Assembly (NCBI GenBank): GCA_024404115.1
Contig: JAKSQM010000008.1
Span: forward strand, 1-64,000
Reading direction: 5' to 3'
From: Clostridia bacterium
GTDB taxonomy: Bacteria; Bacillota; Clostridia; Oscillospirales; Acutalibacteraceae
Length of the DNA stretch: 64,000 nt
Shown in pieces: positions 36,140 through 44,820 of this stretch. The first letter of the stretch is position 1. The number at the start of each line of letters is the position of its first letter. Under the pieces are notes generated by a model that had not been told where the DNA came from, ran no database searches, and was given only the letters and a program-made list of their open reading frames with translations. The position numbers and the translations under genes are program-made.

Positions 36140-37888
36140 TTATTTTGAAAACTGGCTGTTATAAAGCTCAGTGTAAAATCCGTTTTTGGCAAGAAGCTGC
36201 GAATGTGTGCCTGTTTCAATGATTTTGCCGTCTTTCATAACAAGGATGATGTCAGCCTCTTTTATGGTCGAAAGTCGGTGGGCAACAATAAAGCTTGTTC
36301 TGCCCTCCATCATTTTAGAAAATGTTTTCTGAATCCTCTGCTCTGTCTTTGTGTCGATTGAAGATGTGGCTTCATCAAGAATCAGCATTGGCGGCAGTGA
36401 AAGCATAACCCTCGTTATGCAAAGAAGCTGTTTCTGACCCTGTGAAAGGTTGCCTTTTTCTTCACCGATAACAGTGTCATACCCATTGGGAAGCCTTTTA
36501 ATAAAGCTGTGCGCATGGGTAAGCTTTGCGGCGGCGATAATTTCTTCATCTGTTGCGTCAGGCTTGCCATAGGCGATGTTTTCTTTAACAGTGCCTGTTT
36601 TTAACCATGTTTCCTGTAATACCATGCCGTAATTCTGACGCAAGGATTTTCTTGTAATATCTTTTATGTCGTTACCGCTTACTTTTATGCATCCGCTGTC
36701 AACATCATAAAAGCGCATAAGCAGATTTATAATGGTACTTTTGCCGCAGCCTGTGGGGCCGACAATTGCAACTCTTTTGCTTTTTTCAACATTGAGGTTA
36801 AGATTTTTAATAAGCTCTTTGTTTTTATCATAAGAAAAGTCAACATTCTGAATCTGAACTCTGCCGTCTGCATTTTCAAGGTCTGGCAGTGATGAATCAG
36901 AAACCTGCTCCTCAGTGTCAATCAATTCAAAAACTCTTGATGCACAGGCAAGCGCACTTTGAAGCTCGGTGATAACACCCGAAATCTCATTAAACGGCTT
37001 GGTGTATTGAGTGGCATAGGTGAGCATACACACAAGCTGACCAACTGTGATGCCTGCACCGACAGCTGACCCGTTAATAACCGCAATTCCGCCAAAAATA
37101 GCAACACAGGCATAAACCATGCTGTTTACAAATCTTGTGGATGGATTAACAAGCGAAGAGAAAAATGTTGCTTTAAGGCTGTATTTGCCAAAGGATGAAT
37201 TTATCTCTTTGAATCGGTTGACCGCCGTTTCTTCATAGCCGAAAGCTTTAACAGTTTTCTGATTGCCAGCCATCTCATTTACAAGTGAAGTCATTTCGCC
37301 CCTTGTTTGCGATTGACGCTTGAACATGTCATATGTCTTTTTGGCAATGAAAGATGCCACAAAAAGGCTAAGTGGAGTAACGCAGACAACGGCAATTGTT
37401 ACCTTTACATTTATGGTGAGCATAAAGCCGATTGTGCCGAGAATTGTAAGGATACTTGTAAAAAACTGAGTGAAGCCGATTAAAAGTCCGTCAGAAAACT
37501 GGTCTGTGTCGTTTACAATTCGGCTGACTATATCGCCGTGAGCGTGAGAGTCAGCGTATGCCACATCAAGCCTTTGCAGTTTGTTGAATGCAGTTGTGCG
37601 CACATCCTTAACAACACGGTATGTTACAAAGTTGTTGCACACATTCATAAGCCACTGGGTGAGGGCATACGCACCAATCATAACGCCGAAAAATATAAGG
37701 TGCTTTGTCATAGCGTCAAAATCAACATTGCCCTTGCCGATTATGGCATCAACGGCTTTGCCCATAATTTTTGGCGCATAGAGCATAAAGCCAACGCTTG
37801 CCGCCGCAAAAATCAGCGAAAGCGCAACAGGCAGCCTATACCTTTTTATATATAATAAAACTCGTTTTAATGCAGATGAATTTTTCAT
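36140..37888 (-). CDS. ABC exporter half-transporter (catalytic partner)
   Basis: A 582-residue fused permease-ATPase: six hydrophobic segments in residues ~15-310, then an ATPase with Walker A GPTGCGKST, signature LSQGQKQ, Walker B LILDEATSSID (catalytic Glu present) and the switch His in IVAHRLS. It forms a heterodimeric exporter with the next gene: the two reading frames overlap by four bases. Exporters of this class move drugs, lipids or peptides. The substrate is not indicated. Confidence 0.92.
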   Translation of the reverse strand: MKNSSALKRVLLYIKRYRLPVALSLIFAAASVGFMLYAPKIMGKAVDAIIGKGNVDFDAMTKHLIFFGVMIGAYALTQWLMNVCNNFVTYRVVKDVRTTAFNKLQRLDVAYADSHAHGDIVSRIVNDTDQFSDGLLIGFTQFFTSILTILGTIGFMLTINVKVTIAVVCVTPLSLFVASFIAKKTYDMFKRQSQTRGEMTSLVNEMAGNQKTVKAFGYEETAVNRFKEINSSFGKYSLKATFFSSLVNPSTRFVNSMVYACVAIFGGIAVINGSAVGAGITVGQLVCMLTYATQYTKPFNEISGVITELQSALACASRVFELIDTEEQVSDSSLPDLENADGRVQIQNVDFSYDKNKELIKNLNLNVEKSKRVAIVGPTGCGKSTIINLLMRFYDVDSGCIKVSGNDIKDITRKSLRQNYGMVLQETWLKTGTVKENIAYGKPDATDEEIIAAAKLTHAHSFIKRLPNGYDTVIGEEKGNLSQGQKQLLCITRVMLSLPPMLILDEATSSIDTKTEQRIQKTFSKMMEGRTSFIVAHRLSTIKEADIILVMKDGKIIETGTHSQLLAKNGFYTELYNSQFSK

Positions 37889-39633
37889 TTTGCCGCCTCC
37901 TTTTCAGAAAGCTGAGAAAGGCAGATTTCTCTGTATTCCCCGCAATTTTCAAAAAGGTCATCGTGAGTTCCCGCCCCTGCAAGCCTGCCGTCATCCATAA
38001 CAAGAATCAGATCGGCATTTTTTACGGTTGAAACTCTTTGAGAAACAATAAAAACGGTTGTGCCGTGAAGCGTTTCTTTAAGTGCAGAGCGAAGGCGGGC
38101 ATCTGTTGCAAAGTCGAGAGCAGACATACTGTCATCAAAAATGAGAATGGGCGAATTTTTAACCAATGCTCTTGCAATTGTCAGCCTTTGCTTCTGACCG
38201 CCCGAAAGATTTTTGCCGTCCTGTTCAATTATATAATCAATTCCACCGTCTTTAGAATTAACAAATTCTTCTGCCTGCGCTGTTGAAATTGCAGTGCAGA
38301 TTTCTTCATCGCTTGCATTTCTGTTGCCGATAAGCAGATTTTCTTTTATGCTTCCGTTAAAAAGAACGCTCTTTTGCGGAACAACAGCGATTAAATTCTG
38401 AAGCTGATTTTTGCTATACATTTTAATGTTGCTGCCAAAAAGAGAAACCTCGCCCTCACTGCAATCATAAAATCTTGGAATAAGATTTATAAGGGTGGAT
38501 TTGCCCGAACCTGTTGCGCCGATAATGCCGATTGTGGAGCCTTTTTTTGCGCTGAAAGAAACATTTTCAATTGCCGATTCTTTTGAACCGTTATAGAAAA
38601 AGCTGACATTTTTAAACTCAACAGCGTTTTCACTGTCATTTAAAACAGCCTCTTTTTCGGGGTATTCCATAGTCGGTGCCTTATCAAAAACAGCCTCAAT
38701 CCTCTTTGAGCAGGCGGCGGCTTTATTCATTGTTACAATAAGATTTGATAATTTTACAAGCTCAACCAGTATCTGCGACATATAATTTACCAGTGCCACA
38801 ACAGCGCCCTGAGTGAGTCTGCCTGCATAAACCTCCCCTGCGCCTTTATATAAAACGGCGATAATTGCAAGGTTTAAAATGACATAAGTTACAGGATTCA
38901 GCAGTGCAGAAATTCTTCCCACAAACATCTGAAGCTTCACAAGAGAAGCGGTTGATTTTTCAAAATCTTCTGCCTCCTTTTTCTGTCGGTTGAAGGCTCT
39001 GATTACTCTCACACCAGAGAGATTTTCTCGTGTCAAAAGAGTGATTTTATCAAGAGAATTCTGTATCTTTTTGAACACAGGAATACTCATAAACATTATG
39101 CCGAAAACCACTGCAAAAAGAAGCGGAATTACCACTGTAAAAACCATGGCAGATTTCACATCAATTGTGAATGCCATTATCATTGAACCGAAAACAATAA
39201 AGGGCGAACGGAGAAAAAGTCGGAGCACCATGTTAACTCCTGTCTGCACCTGATTGATATCGTTAGTCAGCCTTGTTATAAGTGCAGATGTGCCGATTTC
39301 GTCAATATCGCTGAAAGAAAACCTGTTTATATGGGCAAAAAGTGCATTTCTCATACTTGTTCCGCAGCCAATGGCGGCTTTTGCGGCAAAATACTGGGCA
39401 GTTACCGAGCTTATAAGTCCAGTTGCGCCAAGCGCAAAAAGAACCGCTCCCATTTTATAAACATATGCTTTGTCAGAAAAACCAATGCCGTAATCAATAA
39501 TTTTTGTAACAATCAGCGGCACAATCAGCTCAAGACAAGCCTCCGTCATTTTAAAAAAAGGAGCCAGCAAACTTTCAATTTTATAATGCTTTAAATGCTT
39601 TAAAATCTGTTTCATTTTCTTCACCGAAATCAT
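37885..39633 (-). CDS. ABC exporter half-transporter (degenerate-site partner)
   Basis: A 582-residue fused permease-ATPase with six hydrophobic segments, Walker A GATGSGKST, a canonical LSGGQKQR signature, and a Walker B reading LIFDDSMSALD. The catalytic Glu is replaced by Asp and the switch position reads VSQRVS (Gln, not His). This degeneracy is known from heterodimeric exporters, in which only one ATP site hydrolyses. It is the first gene of the pair and overlaps the second by four bases. Confidence 0.92.
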   Translation of the reverse strand: MISVKKMKQILKHLKHYKIESLLAPFFKMTEACLELIVPLIVTKIIDYGIGFSDKAYVYKMGAVLFALGATGLISSVTAQYFAAKAAIGCGTSMRNALFAHINRFSFSDIDEIGTSALITRLTNDINQVQTGVNMVLRLFLRSPFIVFGSMIMAFTIDVKSAMVFTVVIPLLFAVVFGIMFMSIPVFKKIQNSLDKITLLTRENLSGVRVIRAFNRQKKEAEDFEKSTASLVKLQMFVGRISALLNPVTYVILNLAIIAVLYKGAGEVYAGRLTQGAVVALVNYMSQILVELVKLSNLIVTMNKAAACSKRIEAVFDKAPTMEYPEKEAVLNDSENAVEFKNVSFFYNGSKESAIENVSFSAKKGSTIGIIGATGSGKSTLINLIPRFYDCSEGEVSLFGSNIKMYSKNQLQNLIAVVPQKSVLFNGSIKENLLIGNRNASDEEICTAISTAQAEEFVNSKDGGIDYIIEQDGKNLSGGQKQRLTIARALVKNSPILIFDDSMSALDFATDARLRSALKETLHGTTVFIVSQRVSTVKNADLILVMDDGRLAGAGTHDDLFENCGEYREICLSQLSEKEAAK

Positions 39634-39744
39634 TATAACTTTTTTGTTTTTTTATGTCAATAATCAAGCATAAACGGGCAATGTTTTTTGCTGTCAATGG
39701 ATAAATTTTTTATATATTTTTTTGTATAAAATTTTGCAATTCTA

Positions 39745-39774
39745 TTGACAATTAAGCTTGAATTATGGTAAAGT
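39745..39774 (+). promoter_or_regulatory. Candidate promoter for the fibre/AAA+ locus
   Basis: A perfect TTGACA (39745-39750) and TAAAGT (39769-39774), spaced by 18 bases, lie about 130 bases ahead of the EAL gene. The implied leader of ~125 nt has no recognised riboswitch. The remaining upstream spacer to the ABC exporter is AT-rich and non-coding. Confidence 0.55.
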
Positions 39775-39905
39775 AGGTTATAAGTCTAATAGTATCAGTA
39801 GGTGTATGCGTATATACATTATGTTATACAAATATTTTGCACAGAGTGCGGCAATATACACAAACGGCTATAATTCAGTAAATCCACTAACAGAGAGGGT
39901 TGCTT

Positions 39906-40646
39906 ATGGAAAAGAAAAGACAGACAGGAGCGGGCAGGCTCAGACCAATCGAGCTTGAATATCAGCCGATTTTTGATATTCACCTCAACATGGCAATCGA
40001 CTACGAAATATCAATGAAGATAAACGATAAGGTAATGGGCGTTATGCTTCCCCAGTATTTCATCCCCGTTGCAGAGAAGTCAAATCAGATCTGCCAGCTT
40101 GGGCTGTGGGCAATTGAAGAGTGCTGCGAAGCTCTTAAACGCTGCGAAGCAAGAGAGGCTGACATAAACTCATTTATCGTCTGGGTTTCAGTTAAACACA
40201 TTGCCAAAAAGAATTTTGTACCGTCTGTTATGAAAATTCTTAACAAATATTCCGTAAAGCCTGACAGATTCTGTTTCAATATTAACCAGAGCATTCTTGA
40301 GGCAAGCAAAGATCAGATCCTTGCAAACATCAAAGAGCTTCGTGAGCTTGGTTTTAAAGTATCTATTGACGACCTTGGTCTTGAATATACATCATTAAGC
40401 AACTTGAGCCAGTATGATGTTGATTACATCGGAATCCACGCTTCCCTTATAGAAGATATAATGGAAAGCGAAAGAACCCAGAATATGGTTCAGGGTCTTA
40501 TAGATTTCTGCAAAAAGATTGAGGTTGAAACAAGAGTTGACGGAATTGACACTGCCGAAAAGGCTGAGCTTCTTAAAAAGCTTGGTGTTGACCAGCTTAA
40601 AGGTCCGTTCTACGGCAAGCCGATTTCAGAAAAAGCTATAGTTTAA
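39906..40646 (+). CDS. Degenerate stand-alone EAL-domain protein
   Basis: A 246-residue protein spanning a whole EAL fold. LEYQPIFDIH and FIPVAEKS at the front, FKVSIDDLGLEYTSLSNL in the middle (DDFGTGYSSL equivalent) and LGVDQLKGPFYGKPI at the end (DxxQGY equivalent) mark the family. The catalytic set is damaged: the EAL/ELL position reads YEIS, the metal Asn/Glu segment reads CFNINQS, DYIKID reads DYIGIHAS, and the late EGVE reads VDGID. It is therefore probably a non-hydrolysing c-di-GMP or protein sensor. No GGDEF domain is attached. The ATG at 39906 is chosen over the TTG at 39900 because GAGAGGG precedes it. It leads the fibre/AAA+ locus, 18 bases ahead of the next gene. Confidence 0.82.
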   Translation: MEKKRQTGAGRLRPIELEYQPIFDIHLNMAIDYEISMKINDKVMGVMLPQYFIPVAEKSNQICQLGLWAIEECCEALKRCEAREADINSFIVWVSVKHIAKKNFVPSVMKILNKYSVKPDRFCFNINQSILEASKDQILANIKELRELGFKVSIDDLGLEYTSLSNLSQYDVDYIGIHASLIEDIMESERTQNMVQGLIDFCKKIEVETRVDGIDTAEKAELLKKLGVDQLKGPFYGKPISEKAIV

Positions 40647-40664
40647 TGAAGGGGGCGTGTCCCA

Positions 40665-41456
40665 TTGGCAAAGAAAGATAAAAACACTAAAGGCGCAGTT
40701 GATCAGGCAGAGGAGCTTGACCCCAACGAAGCAGCCGACCAGATGGAGAAATATGCTGTAAAGACTAACTCCAAAAAGGTCAACAAGCGTGAGGCACTTA
40801 TCAGAATCCTCACCATTATACTTATTATATTGTTACTTTTCCTTTTCGGATTATTTGCCTGTTCAACATACATCAAGAGCGGTAACTTCACAGTTACAGC
40901 AAGCTCTGAGGCGTTTAACGCAGGCATCTCACTGAGTGAAACAAAAGATTTCAAAAATCCTCAGCGAATCCTTGAAGGCAGTAAATATGAGGAGATGAGA
41001 GAAGGCACATATCCTCTCATTCCCGAAGATGTCGACCAGTATGAAGGCTCCAAAAACTTCAACGAAAACGGCATGTACTACTTTACTTATTCTTTCTATG
41101 TAAAGAACACAGGCTCAGACGACGCAGGCTACGCTGCAAAGCTTAATATTGACAGCGTAACAGAGGGTGCAGACGAAGCACTCCGCGTTATGGTTATCAA
41201 GGACGGCGAAAGAATGACCTACGGTAAGCCGAGACTTGGTACAAACAATGTGCTTGAAATTTACGCAGATAAGAATTTTGTAAGCAATCGTCTTGTTGCA
41301 ACAGTTACAGACGATGATTTCAAAGCAGGTGAAATGCAGAAAATCACTGTTGTCATCTGGTTTGAAGGCGAAGATCCCGAGTGTGTTAACGATATTCTTA
41401 AAGGGGAGGTCAAGCTCTCAATGGATTTAAATGTCATTGAGCCACTTGATAAATAA
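40665..41456 (+). CDS. Membrane-anchored fibre-subunit-like protein (candidate base or anchor)
   Basis: A 263-residue protein starting at a TTG preceded by GAAGGGGG. A ~47-residue charged cytoplasmic tail precedes one transmembrane helix (about residues 48-68, ILTIILIILLLFLFGLF), then an exported beta-rich domain. Its C-terminal segment VVIWFEGEDPECVND matches the IWxEGNDxDC segment of the two secreted subunits downstream (41630 and 42912). Unlike them it lacks the AW[FY] cleavage motif, so it probably stays in the membrane as an anchor or minor subunit. LFAC at the helix end could be a lipobox, but the preceding region is too long for a normal lipoprotein signal. Function is inferred. Confidence 0.7.
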   Translation: MAKKDKNTKGAVDQAEELDPNEAADQMEKYAVKTNSKKVNKREALIRILTIILIILLLFLFGLFACSTYIKSGNFTVTASSEAFNAGISLSETKDFKNPQRILEGSKYEEMREGTYPLIPEDVDQYEGSKNFNENGMYYFTYSFYVKNTGSDDAGYAAKLNIDSVTEGADEALRVMVIKDGERMTYGKPRLGTNNVLEIYADKNFVSNRLVATVTDDDFKAGEMQKITVVIWFEGEDPECVNDILKGEVKLSMDLNVIEPLDK

Positions 41457-41629
41457 GCGATGAGGAATCCGGGAGCGGTAAAAGGAGCAACCTTTATCAA
41501 ACCCTGATATAAGTACTTTTCTTTAAGTCCGAATCCAATATTTTAACGCACAGGATATAAATTAAACGATGCGTTTGGCGACGCGTTAACGGTCGCCAAG
41601 GCATACGAAATCTTTATGGAGGTAAAGAT
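41457..41629 (+). promoter_or_regulatory. Structured leader ahead of the first secreted subunit
   Basis: TTGGCGAC (41575-41582) pairs perfectly with GTCGCCAA (41592-41599), with ATGC/GCAT able to extend it. An alternative, mutually exclusive pairing uses GCGT/ACGC and the TTAA blocks on either side (about 41562-41589). A small AAAGG/CCTTT hairpin lies near 41482. The region ends in TATGGAGG and the start codon. No known riboswitch class was recognised. Confidence 0.5.
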
Positions 41630-42568
41630 ATGAAAAAGACAATCAAAAAACGCGCTTTTGTATCAGCGATCGCTATGCTTATCGTTTCAGCTATCGTTCT
41701 TACAAGTTCAACGTTTGCATGGTTCTCAATGAGCAAAGAAGCTAAAGTTGAGCAGATGGATCTTACCGTTTCTTCACCCGAAGGTATTCAGATTTCTGCC
41801 AATGCTTCAGCTTGGACTGCAAGTCTTACAAACGACGACTTCTTCAATGAGAGCTCAACAAGCCGTTACAAGGCATATGACGGCAACGTAAACCTTATGC
41901 CCCTTAACCTTATCCCTGTTTCAAGTGCTTTTAAAATGTTTAACTCAACAACAGGTGCAGCTAACTTCTATAAGGCTGTTCTTAACGATAAGGGTAATGC
42001 AACAGTTACAGCTGTAAGCCAGACTGCAGGCAATGATGATAACGCAGGTCTTGTAGCATTTGACATCTTCTTCAAGGTTGCACAGAATACAAAAGTTTAT
42101 TTCGGCACATCTGAATTCAAAGATGAGAGCCAGTCAGATATCCTTACAGCACTTAGAGTTGCTTTCCAGCCTTTAGGTCAGACTACATCAACTGAGGCTG
42201 CAACAGCTATTGCTCTTAAGTCAACATCTGCAACAAACACAACTGTTTATGAGCCAGATGCAGTTAACCGTTCAGCAGATGCTATTGCATCAGGTAACAG
42301 CACTGGTGTTGTAACAACAAAGTATATTAATAGTACTGGTGCTGCTGGTACTGTTAACAGCAACTTTGTTCTTACAAATGCTAACAACGAAGCTCTTACA
42401 TGTAATGCAATTACAAGCCAGGCTTCAGCAACTGATAAGTCATTTGAAATTAAAGCAGGTGTAACAAAGATGAGAGTTTACATCTGGGTTGAAGGTAATG
42501 ATATTGACTGCCGTAACTCAGTTGCAGGCGCAGCTCTTTCAGTTGCTCTTAAGTTCACAATTGACTAA
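41630..42568 (+). CDS. SipW-type secreted fibre subunit 1 (TasA/camelysin-like)
   Basis: A 312-residue protein with a SipW-type signal: KKTIKKRAFVSAIAMLIVSAIVLTSSTFAWFSM, in which A-W-F at about residues 30-32 marks the expected cleavage region. The mature part is Ala/Thr/Ser/Asn-rich and beta-strand-like, with GLVAFDIFFKVAQNTKVYF in the middle and MRVYIWVEGNDIDCRNS near residue 285. It shares start, middle (VAFDIF) and end with the 42912 product, so the two are tandem paralogues. It probably polymerises outside the cell after cleavage by the signal peptidase at 44031. The ribosome site TATGGAGG is strong. Confidence 0.8.
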   Translation: MKKTIKKRAFVSAIAMLIVSAIVLTSSTFAWFSMSKEAKVEQMDLTVSSPEGIQISANASAWTASLTNDDFFNESSTSRYKAYDGNVNLMPLNLIPVSSAFKMFNSTTGAANFYKAVLNDKGNATVTAVSQTAGNDDNAGLVAFDIFFKVAQNTKVYFGTSEFKDESQSDILTALRVAFQPLGQTTSTEAATAIALKSTSATNTTVYEPDAVNRSADAIASGNSTGVVTTKYINSTGAAGTVNSNFVLTNANNEALTCNAITSQASATDKSFEIKAGVTKMRVYIWVEGNDIDCRNSVAGAALSVALKFTID

Positions 42569-42911
42569 TCCTTTTGGATTATAAATTACTTTTTAAAACA
42601 AAATCTATTTTTAAAGCTTAATTTTATGTGTGTAGTTGCTCTGCACACATAAAGACCTCGTCGCTTAAGGGGCGACGAAATCGGATTCGTTGCCCCAGTT
42701 TTTCCCCTGATTGACTGTAAGGGTGATTTAAGAGCATTCGGCGAGTGCTTTTAATTGACCTTTACAGTTAAACGCAAAGGTCAGCCCGAAAGGGTTCATA
42801 GGTTAAAAAAACCTGAACTTTCGCTTGAGTTTGAGATGCAAATCTTAAACATAAGTATAAATTGCGCTAAACCGCAGTAAACAAGCAAATTTTATCAATG
42901 GAGATGAAGAC
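42569..42911 (+). promoter_or_regulatory. 343-nt non-coding region with four stable hairpins between the paralogous subunit genes
   Basis: No gene is visible here. Hairpins are: ATGTGTG/CACACAT (42626-42632 and 42644-42650); CGTCGC/GCGACG (42659-42664 and 42672-42677); a 26-bp stem with two mismatches and three G-U pairs (42714-42739 with 42743-42768, three-base loop); and GAAAG..TTCA..GGTT (42788-42822). None carries a clear T-tract, so they look more like RNA stability, processing or regulatory elements than terminators. The region ends with ATGGAGATGA ahead of the next ATG. Confidence 0.6.
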
Positions 42912-43874
42912 ATGAACAAAAAGAATAAGAAACGTGCCTTTATAACGTCTATTATTATGCTTCTTATCTCTGCAATCGTTCTTACAAGCTCAACATTTGC
43001 TTGGTTTGTAATGGGCGATAAGGCCGCAATCAACGAAATGGATATTAAACTCTATTCATCAGAGGGCATCCAGATTTCTGCAAATGCGACCGATCCAAGC
43101 TGGAGACAGATGCTTACACTGGATAACCTCTTCGATACAGAAGAAGCAGACGATCCGGTTCTTGACGCTTATGCAGGCAACAGAAACATGCTCCCCGAGT
43201 ACATCATTCCCGCATCAAGCAGCTTCAATTCATTTGGCGATTATGGTTACCCCAACTTCTACAGAGCAAGCGTAGAAGGTGACGGTTCAACATCAGTTGC
43301 AAAGGTTGTTGAAGCTTATGACGCAGCTGACGAAGCAGGCATCGTTGCTTTTGATATTTTCATCAAGACCAGCGTAGCTCAGACAATTGATTTCAGCACA
43401 ACAGAAATCAAAGAAATTGTTGGCGAAAGCGGCGAATCACTTGATCCTCTTACTGCTATCAGATATGCTTTCGTTCCTATGGGCAACACAGCTATCGGCA
43501 CAGCAGCAGCTACATGCCAGCAGCTTCAGAACGCAAGTGCTTCAAAGGTAACAATCGCTGAAGCAGATTCACTTGCACGTTCTAAGGATTCAGCAGCAGC
43601 TGGTAACGCAACAGGTCATCAGACAACTGCTCCTCTTAACGGCGCATCAGCTACAACAGCTGATATGAAGAATGTAATTCTCAGCACAGATACTGCTGCT
43701 CCTCAGGGCAAGGTATACTGGAGTGATGATGCAACAAAGACATTTGATCTTGATGCAGGCATCACAAAGATCAGAGTTTACATCTGGGCAGAAGGCAACG
43801 ACATTGACTGCCGTGACAGTATCGCAAGTTCAGAGCTGTCTGTAGCATTCAAATTTGCAGTTGCAGGTGCATAA
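42912..43874 (+). CDS. SipW-type secreted fibre subunit 2 (TasA/camelysin-like)
   Basis: A 320-residue paralogue of the 41630 product. The signal region KKRAFITSIIMLLISAIVLT runs into SSTFAWFVM, nearly the same as in subunit 1. The mature domain has EGIQISANA at the start, EAGIVAFDIFIKTSVAQ in the middle and IRVYIWAEGNDIDCRDS near the C terminus, all shared with subunit 1. The central parts differ more. It presumably co-assembles with or replaces subunit 1. It is followed by a hairpin and then by the signal peptidase gene. Confidence 0.8.
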   Translation: MNKKNKKRAFITSIIMLLISAIVLTSSTFAWFVMGDKAAINEMDIKLYSSEGIQISANATDPSWRQMLTLDNLFDTEEADDPVLDAYAGNRNMLPEYIIPASSSFNSFGDYGYPNFYRASVEGDGSTSVAKVVEAYDAADEAGIVAFDIFIKTSVAQTIDFSTTEIKEIVGESGESLDPLTAIRYAFVPMGNTAIGTAAATCQQLQNASASKVTIAEADSLARSKDSAAAGNATGHQTTAPLNGASATTADMKNVILSTDTAAPQGKVYWSDDATKTFDLDAGITKIRVYIWAEGNDIDCRDSIASSELSVAFKFAVAGA

Positions 43875-43906
43875 TGCAGGATAAAGCATTATAAAAAACA
43901 TATCAA

Positions 43907-43942
43907 TCCGGCAGGGTAGAATCCCTGCTCTGCCGGAATTTT
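43907..43942 (+). terminator. Terminator-like hairpin between subunit 2 and signal peptidase (probable attenuator)
   Basis: TCCGGCAG (43907-43914) pairs with CTGCCGGA (43930-43937), with an inner GGG/CCC, followed by ATTTTC. Partial termination here would give much more subunit mRNA than peptidase mRNA. A second perfect 11-bp hairpin, ATTTAAAAGTA/TACTTTTAAAT, lies at 43958-43985. Confidence 0.6.
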
Positions 43943-44030
43943 CAAATTGCATGAGCGATTTAAAAGTATAAATGTACTTTTAAATGACTTATACAGTCAA
44001 AGTTTTACAAAGCAAAAGGTGGATATTACT

Positions 44031-44777
44031 ATGGAACAGCAAAATGGAAAAAGCATACTCGGTGTTATATCGGATGTATTGCTGATAATTCTTATTATCG
44101 TTGCAATCGCCATTACCGTTATGACATTTACATCAAAGAGTTCTGAAACAGGAGTCGGAAACATTCTCGGTTTTACACCGTTTTCAGTTCAGACTTCATC
44201 AATGGAGCCCACAATTGACCAGGGCGACCTTATCATTTCAAAAGAAGTTAAGCAGGAAGAGGCAGTTGATGGCAAGAGTCTTAAGGTTGGCGATGTTATC
44301 ACATTCTCAACTGTTATGTCAGATAACGCAGGCAACACAATCAGAGGTTACAACACCCATAGAATTGTTGATGTAACTCTTAATGATGACGGCACAGTTT
44401 TCTCATATGCTACAAAGGGTGATGCAATAGGTACAGAAGATAGCACACCTGTTACACCTTATGAGATTATTGCAAAGCAGATCGGTGCAAGTGCGGATAT
44501 TGTAAACGGTCAGCCTGTTAACATCAAAAAAGGCGTTACAATTATGGGCTTAGGTAAAGCTCTTGATTTCCTCCAGACACAGCTTGGCTTTATGGTTTGC
44601 GTAATCATACCTCTCGCACTGTTCTTCATCTGGCAGGTTTATAAGCTTATCGCAATGTTTATGTCAGCAAAATCAGAGAATATTTCTGATGACATCAAGC
44701 GTAAGGCTATCGAAGAATACCTTGCTCAGCAGGAAGCTGCAAAGAAAGCAGCTGCTGACGCAGAAGAAAATAAATAA
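44031..44777 (+). CDS. SipW-like signal peptidase I (ER type), copy 1
   Basis: A 248-residue membrane protein. An N-terminal helix (SDVLLIILIIVAIAITVMTF) precedes the S26 catalytic domain: TSSMEPTIDQGDLII (Ser nucleophile), KVGDVITFS, NTHRIVDV (His in place of the bacterial Lys, as in ER-type/SipW enzymes) and TKGDAIGTED (Asp). A C-terminal helix follows. It presumably cleaves the AW[FY] signals of the subunits upstream. I choose the ATG at 44031, with AAAGGTGG upstream; the longer ORF from 43947 reads through the hairpin region. It is the largest of the four peptidases here. Confidence 0.9.
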   Translation: MEQQNGKSILGVISDVLLIILIIVAIAITVMTFTSKSSETGVGNILGFTPFSVQTSSMEPTIDQGDLIISKEVKQEEAVDGKSLKVGDVITFSTVMSDNAGNTIRGYNTHRIVDVTLNDDGTVFSYATKGDAIGTEDSTPVTPYEIIAKQIGASADIVNGQPVNIKKGVTIMGLGKALDFLQTQLGFMVCVIIPLALFFIWQVYKLIAMFMSAKSENISDDIKRKAIEEYLAQQEAAKKAAADAEENK

Positions 44778-44820
44778 TATTCACCAAAAAGATATAATCA
44801 AAACCAGGAGGGTGAACTAA

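Noticed and set aside
39775..39905. c-di-GMP riboswitch in the leader of the EAL gene
   Set aside because: The GCACAGAG stretch superficially resembles a GEMM-type element, but the conserved GCAAACC and downstream blocks are missing.
39758..39958. 66-residue plus-strand frame overlapping the EAL start
   Set aside because: It has no ribosome site and starts within the promoter; its composition is not protein-like.
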